Shown in pieces: positions 33,310 to 43,700 of a stretch of DNA of 64,000 nt (position 1 is its first letter; each line of letters starts with the position of its first letter). The stretch is taken from NCBI RefSeq assembly GCF_905147045.1, contig NC_065906.1:2976001-3040000 (forward strand), read 5' to 3'. This stretch comes from Nymphalis io (lineage: Eukaryota; Arthropoda; Insecta; Lepidoptera; Nymphalidae). The position numbers were made by a program, and so were the translations under genes. The notes beneath the pieces were generated by a model. That model was not told where the DNA came from, did no database searches, and saw nothing but the letters and a program-made list of their open reading frames with translations.

Positions 33310-36300
33310 TATTTTATTTATAGAATACATAGCAACAAACGAAACGAAAATAGAAAACCAACACGTTGAACAATCGATTTTGAACAAATTTATGGATCTC
33401 TTTGAAGAAATAAAAACTCTGAATCACAGAACATTAATAATCTCCAGCGAAAATAAAAGAGATAATGTCGTCAAAGAGGAAGTAATACATAACACTTATT
33501 CTGGAATTGCCCTACCAATGATCAATAACGGATTGGTAAACACACAAAGTAACTACAAGAAAAAACAGTATCTCAACACAAAATCACAAAAGATCTTAAA
33601 TTTTTCTCCACAAATACACAAATTCAGATCGAATGCCGTTTCCGAAACAATAATACAATTTCCCAAGAATCGTGCAATGCCGATAACTTTCCAAACGAAC
33701 AATATGGAAATTCCACCTTTAGGAATACCCGTTAATAAGCCAGAGAATCCCATAAATCAAAACATTATAGTACCAACGATGCGACCGTACAGAATCGGCG
33801 TGTATGGTGATGACTATGAGAAAATAAAATCAGCTGATCCAAGGAATACAAATGGTTATACTCCAAAAAAAACAGAGATTCGAATTTTAAAATCTCAAGA
33901 ACCGACAATTTATGATCTAAGCCACGAGAATGATAAAAGACATGCAATAATCAACGATCGCATCAATTACAACACCAATTCCGATGACAGAGTCACTTTA
34001 AATAGATACAAACAACAAGTACACAAAAGTAATGGCGTCAAACGTGGAAACATACGTTTTCACGAAAAATTGGAAAGAGACAGGGATTACTTCAACAATC
34101 CAATACAGAAACAATATACGAATATAGTTGATTGTTGTAATGAAAGATACGCTTACTCGAAACAAATGGTAGATTGTTGCAATCGTAAAATAGCCTCCCG
34201 ACAACAGATGTCGCTGAACCACGTTAAGAAACATCCTTCGTACGACGATACACATTTCAATAATTTCTTAAAATCACAAAAGAAAGTGACCGACATGCTA
34301 GAAAGAATACTAGCGTCCAGAGGCAGAGTTCGCAGTGTTGAAACTGCTTAACATTTTTGTCTAAAATGGTCTGAGTTATATGTTAGATATTTTGTATTAT
34401 AAATGATGCTTTTAAATAAAAAATTAAATGATGCTTTTAAATAAATAATTTTTATTTTATGACGTATAATAATGTAGATAATTTTGTCGTGAATATTTTT
34501 TTTACTATTTTTTCTCATTTATATCCCAAAAACAAAGGCATGCCATCTATAACAGAAGGTCAATAATTCTTATTGTTTTAACATATAAATACATTTTGTT
34601 TATTCTGATATGCACATGAATGACTCATTTTGAAGATGATATGGTATTCAACATTTTAAGAGTGAAAACCGAAGTGAGTTATTTTTGTTTATTTTTATGA
34701 AATAGGTAGGCGAACTGGCAAATGGGCTACCTTATGGTAAATGGTCACCACCGCCCAAAGACATTGGCGATTTCAAAGAAACATTGCACGCAATGTTTCG
34801 GACACATAATGGCGACTGTGTCTTTTCAAGGTCTAGTGTGCGTTACATCTGTATTTGACATTATTAATAGCGGTAGCAGTGCGCGCTGACCTGCGAGCCG
34901 CCGTGCTCGGTGTCGATGTAGCGCGGCACGGGGAAGCGGCTCTGTAGGATCTCCTGCGCGTCGTCCACGGGCGCTCGCAGCAGCTGCGCGAAGCTCTCGT
35001 ACTCCGCCATGTCCTGGTAGCGCAGGGCGCGCCACTGAGCTATCGTCTGCGAACAAGTACCGAATCTATACGCGTTGTCCACCAAGTACCATATCTATCG
35101 TATATGGTCTGCTGGACTAAGGCGTCATCCAGTTGAAAGCTTGGTAGAAATATATTCGACATATACACTCGATACTTTTATTCGGCGCACATGTTCACGC
35201 GCTTAGCACGATGTTAATTTAAACAAGATTTGTGTATGTGATAAGTATACACAATGCCCATGCTTGGACCCCAATATCGTCGGTTAACATTCATGTTTTT
35301 AATCACAATTCCATACATTTTCTACAACCTACAGACATCCGACCTTATTGTTAAAAACTTGTTTCTACTAAATTTTGTGCTTATTATAAAAAAAAAATAC
35401 CTCGCCATGATAGATAAGGATTTGGAAGAATGTGTCCATAAGTAGAATGCGATCTGGTTGTATAGAGGATGTATCTAACAGCACCGGCTCGGGCGGTCCT
35501 CCGAAACTGTATGAGTACAGAATCGGCTGTATCATAATCAGGGACTGCGTTAAGTCTTCACGCATTAACATATGCCTGAAAGAAAAAATATATGTTAGAT
35601 AACTTATGATCTACACTGGATACTCCAACAAATATAGTATATATGAATTCTATGTTATGTCCCTTGTGCCTGGTATTTTACTGGCTCTTGACTCATATGT
35701 CAAACTTAAACAAAACAATAACTAAGTATCGCTACTTGATGGTAGAATACATGATGAGTGGGTGGTATCTTCAGAGACAGGCTTGAACATAGCCAAGTAA
35801 AAGTGGTTACGATTTCAAAAATTTTAAATCTCACAAACAACAAATAGGTTTTTTATACAATCAGTTTTAGGTGACTTTATTATTAGACATAGCTTAAAAT
35901 GATCAATTCTAGGAAATTATAACAAAAAAGCTAAATATCTGTATTTTCAGTATCCACAGATAGAAACAATATTTACACATCCAGCTTACCTATAGAACGT
36001 TGTTTCATCGGGTGAATTATTGAAGACTTGTAGGAATTGCGAACGTCGCAGGTGGTACATGAATTGCGGATACAGGCTGAAGTTTTCTGAGAGACGGAAG
36101 CTGTTCGGATCGTCTTTCGCGTATTCGCCAAACTTTTGACACTGCGATGATTAAACATACGTTTTCATAATACATACATATAATATATATAAATAATATT
36201 TAACTCATCACGCAAAAATACACGAACTCTGAACAGGGTGTTGAATATTAATTCAGTTACAATATTATATATCTATACTTATTCAATTACTTTTTAGTGA

Positions 36301-39300
36301 GAATGTAAGGATATTGTACTTACACTAAATTATCTCTAATGATAATCTTAAATTTATGTATTGCTTACAACACTTTTTAAATTTCTTAACAGAAAAGCCC
36401 AATAACTTTTTTTGGTCGGACCTGATAATCGAACTCGAATCGAGGATCTGAAGTGGTAGGAGCTCGCTAAACCTTTCATGACTATATGTTGGGTCCAACG
36501 GGCTGTTATCATAAGAATATAATATCATCGTACCAGCCTGATGAGCATCCGGTCGAGCCAGCGCAGCACGTCGGGTCCGTCCTCCTGCTCTGCGCGGTAC
36601 ACCACGAGGCGCGCCATGACCACCGCCGCCGCCTCCTGGTCGAAACCGGCCGCGATGTGGTGCAGGTTGGCCGCCGCGTCGCCCCAGCTGGAGCGCATTT
36701 ACAATTACACTGAGCGACTGTACCACATGTACCATAAATAGGACATCGAAAGTTAATTGAGTTTTTGTGCGCAAAAAAGAAAATCAATTTCGGAAAAATT
36801 AAAAAAGATTGTATGTAATAAACATATTAGCCGTATCCTACTTCCGAGCGGCAGTAGTGACGCGCACACGACGCTTTCCACTCGAGTGCTGGTATTGCGT
36901 TATGAGTTGAACGCATCCCCGTCCGCCTTGAGGCACAGGCGCTGCATGCTGGTTTACCACCTGTAAGATATTGCAACATAAAATGTGAATATATCATATA
37001 AAGAAATAAAAAAAAATCGCATTGTTTCCATTGAAAATATATGTATTAATTATAATGATCACATACCTCAAAGAATATAGCCATGGTAGTGCTGGGCGTG
37101 AATGTGCACATTTTCCATTGACAAGTGTTGCCCATTCCCACCTCTTGATCAGATACGCATGGACCCTTTACATTGAGTGATACACAGGAACCAATTGCAC
37201 CAGAAACTGTAAATAACATCAATAGGTAAAAACAATCACTTTAAAAATAATTGTCATAATTTTTTTAAATTATTGCTCAGTGATAGCAATGTTTCTTAAA
37301 AGAGATATTATGAAAGTAGTCCTGAAACAAAGAAGTTGATAGTTTTAGAGCAATAATTGAGTCTTACTTTTAAGTTCACGGCTGCATTTTACTTCCAAGG
37401 TTCCATTGAAGGCCATTTTGTAGTCCCCCTTCTGATCCTTTGCAAAAACCCTTTGGAATGTTTGTTTGAACAATGAAGAGTTGAAAGAGTCTCCCATCAC
37501 CATATGCCCACTAGAAATAAAGAAAAAAAAACATTCATGTTACTTTAATACTTGACGACATTTACCCCAGTCAAGTAAATTTTTAATTCTTTTTTGAGCG
37601 CAAAAGATCTGATGAAGCTGGATTAGCTTTATATTAGAGAGGATTTGTTGAATTGAATTTATTTAAATGTAATTATATGAATTTCAAAAATCATGAGTAA
37701 AAATGTATTGAAATATATTATTTTTAATAATGCTTCTAAACTAACTAAATTTTAATATATTTAAAATATTTCTAATTAGTAAACATGTGATAAAGTCACA
37801 CAAAATACAAACTGACCCTGTGGAATTGCAACACTGTTTCATCTCCATCAAACCGGTTTGATCCAATGCACAGGAGTATATATCTATGGCATGACCATTA
37901 GTAGCTGCTCTCAATGACAAAGCTTCATAGTGCTTAATGGCTTTCTTCATATATTTCGCATTATCCTTGTGAATATCGTGATGAGACCTAATAGGCTGTT
38001 TCAGTTCATCATTGACTACTTGACCTGGACCCTGAGAGCATGGTCCACCGAGGAACATCATAATTCTTGCACCAGTATTGGGATAGGTTACTTCTAATAA
38101 GCCCACAGCCAACGAGAGTGCAACACCACTGCTTCGTAAGGGGCGCTTGCCTACACCTAATGGCCATGGATCCCGGCCAAGTTCACTAAGTAAGTCAGTA
38201 AGAGCCATGTCACATTGTTTTACAGGTTGGAGGAAACGGTGAGCTGGTGGTTGAGGTGCTGGTGCTCCTGTACGTTGTTGAGGATTCGGTGCATTAACAC
38301 GACCAATACCAAGTTGCTCTTGTATTTGTTTTCCTGACAAATCTTTCGTCCCTTTGAATACATAGCATTTGTATATGCCTTCAGTACCTAAAAAAAAGTA
38401 TTAAAATTTATTATTATAATCACTACTAATACATGCAAATATGCGTTTTCTAGTTTGTTCTTCACACAAGCAGCAACGGAGCTATGAATTTATATAAATC
38501 CCAACACATAGATTGTTTACAACCAATAAAAGACCAATACTCTTTTTTTTTGGTGAAACTTTAAAGCTAAAAGAATTATAGTTAAAGAGAAGTGTTTATA
38601 TTTTATAAGTCTCTTTGGGAGTTAATTGCTGTAAAATATGTTCCCTAATTCATTCATAAGTTATATTTTACATAAAGAAAATTAAGTATATAAATTAATA
38701 ACTATAATATATTAAGTAAGGACTGGGATGGCCCAGTGGTTACAAGACATGAATGTTAATCGACAATTCCAACTTCAAGCGTCACTTTATTTTAATGTAC
38801 TTAATTTGTGTTTATAATTCATCTCGTGCTTGATAGTAAAGGAAAACATTCTGAGAAAACCAGCAGTGGATGAAAATATGCCACATGCCAAATCTTCTCT
38901 TCAAAAAAGAGATATATATTTTCAGGCATATAGTTATTACTTTTTAATTCTTTATTATATTCATATTAGATACTAGAGATGAGATGAGGTACTCATAATA
39001 ATTATAAAATTATGTCCTAAAACTTACCAAGTTCATGAATTTGTACCATTCGGCCAAATGTAATAAGTCCAACTAGTGCATTTTGTGGCATTAAACTAAG
39101 CGATGTTTGAAGGGAATCTTTGAGAGCTCCTAATTCTTCCTCGTCTAGGCATGTATCCACAACTAATAAGAAAATTGGAGGCATACTTTGAGCTCTCGTT
39201 ATAGTGTACTCTATTGTAGAAAAGTGTGGAACCAATTCAGCTGGCTGATGTTGCTCTGATATGGCTGCATATTGTGGAGGAAACTGCAAAATAAACCACA

Positions 39301-39688
39301 TATTGTTATATATCAAATTACATTAAAAGAAATGTAATAGACTAACTACGATAAAACAGATTTTGTATCGTATTGTATTAACGAGATTCGATTTAATGAT
39401 AACACTCACTGGATTTCTTTGGAAGCAGAAGTTGCACACCCATAGTTTGGCTCTATAATCAACCTGGCACATAGGATTTAGCACAGCCCGACAAGTATTA
39501 CGTGTACATAGTACAGGTTCATATTCAATTGGAGGAAGATCTGGCCGTTCCTTTAAAGGTTGATAAAGAGAGACTAAAGGAACAACAAGCCTTGTAGCTT
39601 CGATTCTACTGGATGGCCACACGTTCCACGTAAACCTTATACCATCCCTATCCTCATTTTGTTGAATAAACTCTTCATAGGTCGCCAT
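29487..39688 (-). CDS. Sec23: Sec23, COPII coat GTPase-activating subunit, complete
   Basis: Twelve coding exons on the minus strand: 39688-39410, 39283-39028, 38387-37817, 37510-37368, 37206-37067, 36960-36842, 36687-36534, 36141-35990, 35575-35401, 35046-34891, 30945-30880 and 29576-29487. All introns are GT-AG and phases match, giving 766 residues; the human paralogues are about 765. The zinc finger ligands are Cys61, 66, 85 and 88; the trunk follows (TGARIMMF, RPLRSSGVALS), then the gelsolin-like C-terminus (SQTHNNMYAYGG, TDDVSLQVFMEHLKKLAV). Sec23 pairs with Sec24 on ER membranes and accelerates GTP hydrolysis by Sar1 during export-vesicle formation. An acceptor before the ATG and a donor at 40366 suggest a noncoding first exon near 40.4 kb. 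The 3.9 kb intron 10 contains a complete opposite-strand gene. Confidence 0.97.
30028..30121. mobile_element. Hairpin / small MITE-like element in Sec23 intron 11
   Basis: Core arms cttaagtcctaagttacat (30059-30077) and 30082-30100 pair with a single mismatch across a 4-base loop. The flanks ('aggtatataa...' and '...ttattatacctattta') are also roughly inverted, suggesting a foldback element of about 90 bp. Confidence 0.6.
31046..31340 (-). mobile_element. SINE-A (tRNA-derived) in Sec23 intron 10
   Basis: Starts 'acagcctgttaatgtcccac' and ends at the head 'ccactaggacatctcgact'. It is near full length, in the same orientation as Sec23, and just upstream of the nested gene. Confidence 0.9.
31645..34351 (+). 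CDS. Unrecognised secreted Asn/Lys/Ile-rich protein, nested in a Sec23 intron
   Basis: Five-exon model: 31645-31690, 31884-31992, 32068-32153, 32231-33190 and 33324-34351. All introns are GT-AG and phases are consistent (running totals 46, 155, 241, 1201 and 2229), giving 742 residues. Residues 1 to about 27 are a signal peptide (MLCLCRVLLAALAVS, then YLMCVLLLSG). The rest is hydrophilic, rich in Asn, Lys and Ile, with several N-glycosylation sequons (NLT, NFT, NTT), a Thr-rich patch (TTEKPYTTRYFTTEK) and one tandem pair of 14-residue units with paired cysteines at 671-672 and 685-686. No domain is recognised. AATAAA follows the stop. It lies wholly inside Sec23 intron 10 on the opposite strand. 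A long ORF preserved across precise splice sites argues for a real gene; function unknown. Confidence 0.8.
33243..33308. repeat. (TA)n microsatellite in intron 4 of the nested gene
   Basis: About 65 bases of TA repeat between donor 33191 and acceptor 33323. The reading frame stays open across the intron, which is why a naive ORF reads an Ile-Tyr repeat there. Confidence 0.95.
34700..34775 (-). repeat. SINE-B fragment with adjacent hairpin
   Basis: 'gtaggcgaactggcaaatgg' and 'ggtcaccaccgcccaaagac' match one end of SINE-B. Just after it, 34778-34799 is a perfect 10-bp hairpin (gaaacattgc and complement, 2-base loop). Confidence 0.7.
35645..35800 (-). repeat. SINE-B fragment in a Sec23 intron
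   Basis: 'tatgttatgtcccttgtgcc' through 'gatgagtgggtggtatcttc' matches the middle and one end of SINE-B; the rest is missing. Confidence 0.7.
38724..38935 (+). repeat. Degraded SINE-A in a Sec23 intron
   Basis: 'ggatggcccagtggttacaa' head, then 'tttaatgtacttaatttgtg' and 'catctcgtgcttgatagtaa' body. Several deletions; 3' end lost. Confidence 0.7.
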
Positions 39689-39699
39689 ATCACTGTTCT

Positions 39700-40761
39700 A
39701 TAAATGTAACACGAAAAACAATCAGTAATACACATAAAACACTTAATAACAATTACGACAGTTCAAAACTTATATTGATACGAACCAAGATTACATATGA
39801 CGATTAAAAGCTAGATACACTAGCAATTTGGAGCTGTATCAATCTAAATTCATTAAGGATATAATTAATCAGATTTCACAAAATTTTCTACCAGACGGAC
39901 CAACCTAGCTGATTTGGCAATAGTCAATTAGGCAACACCATAGACAATTCATATTGGAACTGTCATATTGGCCACGTCATTTTTGTAAACGCAGGAGGAA
40001 AAATATTCCTTTATTTATTATTTTTTATTTTTATATATACAATTCAGTTGCTTTATTTTTCGTGAAATAAAGTAATCTTTGTTTTAATTAAATTTAGGTA
40101 ATGATTTTCTTTAACTATAATTATTGTTTATAGACGAAACTTCCATAGAGAATGTGGGCGTCCTTATCTATGGTTTACAAACATAACGTTCCATTCAATG
40201 CAATAATGTATACTAATATAATAAAAAGACAACATATAATTGATTTTGACATGAGAAACAAAGCTACTTATATATTTTAAATTTCAGAAAATACACTTGT
40301 AATTAATAAAATTATATGAAAAATCCACTAATATTATAAAAACTTAGAAAAAAAGCTAACACATACCTTTATTTCAATAACGTAACGGAACGTTGCTGAA
40401 TGAAACAGTTTTTTTTTTTTATTTTAGGATATAGTAAATTATATTTCAATTGTAGGACATGATTTGTAAAATAATTTATATTATTATTTAAAGTTATACA
40501 TATTTCGGAAAAAAATAAGTGCACATTAATTTAATGACATGTCATTGCTTTGTTTCAAGAGCAGGAAGTTTACGCCAAAAAGTGCGACTGCGCACTGGCC
40601 AAATTAGTAGTTAGTGTGAAAGAAAATGGCGATCAGCGAAAGGCGTCCGGAGTTAACGTGATGAAAAACATTGTTAAAAGCTCAATTACATAGTGTTATA
40701 GTTATTAATTGTGTCAGATGTAGATTAATTAAGTGTTAATGATTAGTGATCGTGTATAAAA
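39700..40761. promoter_or_regulatory. Divergent Sec23 / MTA1-like promoter region
   Basis: The two start codons are 1.07 kb apart and point away from each other. A minus-strand donor (AATAAAG, then GTATGT at 40366) marks a likely Sec23 noncoding exon starting just upstream. A perfect 14-bp palindrome AATGACATGTCATT lies at 40533-40546. The MTA1-like leader has 'aaaatggcgatcagcg' (YY1/Pho-like core) and an 11-codon upstream ORF at 40626-40661. Confidence 0.55.
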
Positions 40762-43700
40762 ATGGCTGCGAATATGTACAGAGTCGGCGGTAAGTAACAA
40801 TAATTGGTTATTTTTGTTGTAGCTTCGCCGGTTCACCGCCAGCCGACTAGCGGTGCTTTGCTTTGATTGTCGTACCTTCATTAATTGCTCACATTAATTA
40901 GTCAAGTATTGTTATATTCCGCGATATTTAAAAATATGTTCCTATTATAAAGAAGTTTTGAACAAAACTTGCCGGCTAAAATGTATTTATCAATAACTTA
41001 TTATTTTACCAAATTTCTTCAAATAGGGCATTAGCATTTGCATCTAGGTATCACTGTATCGGCTTGCGTATCTGCGTGCGGATTGTTAGACATGGGAATC
41101 GAAGTCTTGGCGGTTGTTTATAAGTGCGTTTTCTATATTCTTTGTCGAGTTTTGTTAGGTTTGACACGAGATTTTAGGTTATAATTGATGTTGTCAAAAC
41201 ATTTTGTTATATATTTCGATTTTAATGGGTACTACGATGGGTCATTTACTCAGTGTGATGCATGCTGAGTTAAGGGTCAAGATTATTTGTGTATTCGGTT
41301 GAAGTTTATATTTTATATGGCGGGTGTTAGTTGGGGGCGCCTCTATGTGGTGGTCGAGAGTTGGCTTTGTCGCGGGAGCTGGCGACTCGTGTGGCGCGCT
41401 TCGCGGTCGCCACGCCGAATGTTAATTAGCTCTTCCTTTTAGACTACTTCCTATCACTAAATATCACGTCATTGTAAACTTGTATCATATTAACAAACCA
41501 TTGTTTTACATTCATACCAAACTTTTAATACATAATTAAATTGAACATCATTATTTTATAATATATTCCTATTACATATTTATTATATTATTAATTGTTA
41601 AAACTTTATGCATCAGTAAACAAATTGTTTTTTTTTTTAATCAAACATTTAGCTTTTTCATTTAAGTTTGATTATTTAAGATGAGTATAATGTTTATTTT
41701 TTTCTTAAAATACCTTTATACAATAAATACTTCTGTGTAGTGGAGAAAAACTTGACCTACATAAAATATATTACCTTGAAATTTTATTAAAAAGTACGAA
41801 CATTTTAAGGTATAATTAATCTAAACAATACATTCGAAAATTCATATATTTTTTAATATTAACTTATTAACATACTTTTTTTTATTTAACTCTAAAAATT
41901 AATAATGTAATCTATACTATTTAAAAATGCCTAATTAAAACTCCTTTCATGTTTTTATTTCACATACTTTTAATCACCTATGTAAATAAGTTCATTCACC
42001 TTTTTGATAGTACTGTGTCAACTTTTACTTCGCTTACTAAATGTTCCACATTTTCTTCAAAGATTGTAATACAATATTTCAAAACTGTTATTAAAATATT
42101 TTTATGAATTTAATAATAATAGTAATTAAACCAGTTTAGTTAATTGAGGTCAAATCAGAAGAAAATTTTATATGAATCTAATATCTAGTTTATTTTGTAA
42201 ATTAACTAGAAAGCTAAAGAGTAATACAAAAAGATTTGTATAAAAACTATGCCATGTTTAAAGATAAAATCTAATCAAATCTTTAAATTAATTGAATTAT
42301 TTAATGTGTAAAATAAAGTTTTACCAGCCAAGTACTAAATATTAGTTTAAAATTATTGCAACCCATTTAAGTTTAATCATCAATCATCTTGTTGTATCAA
42401 ATTCTTATGTAAAGTAAAATTATTCTTGTAATTAATTTATCCACCATCAGTAAGAGAGAAATGTTAAAAAAAATTACATTTCCTTGTATAAAACTGTATG
42501 GTCATTGGTGTTGACAGATTCGATAATTAAACAAATTCACTTTTATTTGTGTAAATTTGTTTTTGTCTTAATTCTACATTAAAACAATTTAGATACAAAT
42601 TTTTAGAATGTATTCACATTTTCATATTAAAATGCATGTTGCATTAATACATAAATTTTTTGCATACATATCAGTTATGACTTCTTAATAATACTGTCCC
42701 GTCACAAAGCATTTTTATGCAATCAATATTATGATTATTGTCAGCATTTTATATAATAAAAGCATAGTATAGTATGATGGATGTTGTGCTTGTACTGCTT
42801 ATGCTTTAAAGAAATAAAATTGAGTTTTAAATATTAAATGATAAAAGAGTTATTGCTAGGTACATATCGAAGTTTAATTTATGTATATAAGATTTAAAAA
42901 ACTAAAGCATTAAGTGCTTAATGATAGTAATATTTGATGTAACTTTATGTTAAATATTTAGAGCTTTTCCTTAGATATCCTTTTCCTCCTTCCTTTAGAT
43001 ATTTGGTTATCTAGATGTTGATATGTATTATCGTATTGATAGCAATTCTGATTTAAACTATTTTTTCATTTTGTTGAATATTTTTCATAGTTATATAAGT
43101 ATTTTTTTCAACCAAGAATATTTATTCTCAGATCCTTTGTTTACTTTTAGTGTTAAGAAAATATTGATATATTTTTATTTGAGCGTCATTATTTTGCATG
43201 TGATCTGGGCATGAAATGACAATCTTTGTCTATGTATTAACTCAAGTTACACTACTTGAGTGTGTTAAAGCGGACGTTTATGTAATTTCAAAATTAACAG
43301 AATAATGTTAAATTTGTTGGAGATATTACGACTAAAAAAATGTAATCTCTTTGAAAGCAAATTGAATGAAATAAATAAAAAACCCGATTTTAAGCTCTAC
43401 TGCACTTTACGAAATCCGTTAATTTGTTGTTTTTTTTTTTTTTTCAAATTCACATTAGAATGTACACGACGACCGTGTTTGTGAGTTTTCGCTAAAACTG
43501 CAACAGTTTGGTTAATCAGAATAAGTGCCCAGCAGTTATTCAGCCCCTTTATATTGATACATAAGATGGGGCAGCTGTATACTATTATAGTGGCAACAAT
43601 GGGGTCAACCCGAGTTTTTTTTACAGCACGAATTTACGTTACGAAATATTCGTAGAATTTGATTCCAATTACACGACATAAAAACTTTTCGTAGACGCTA

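Noticed and set aside
33191..33369. Ile-Tyr repeat protein segment
   Set aside because: Translation of the (TA)n intron of the nested gene; a good donor and acceptor flank it.
34826..35056. 76-codon minus-strand ORF
   Set aside because: Out-of-frame shadow of Sec23 exon 10.
36325..36787. Cys/Arg- and Gly-rich ORFs of 92 and 149 codons on the minus strand and shadows on plus
   Set aside because: They are other frames of Sec23 exon 7; the true frame encodes the conserved FDQEAAAVVMARL segment.
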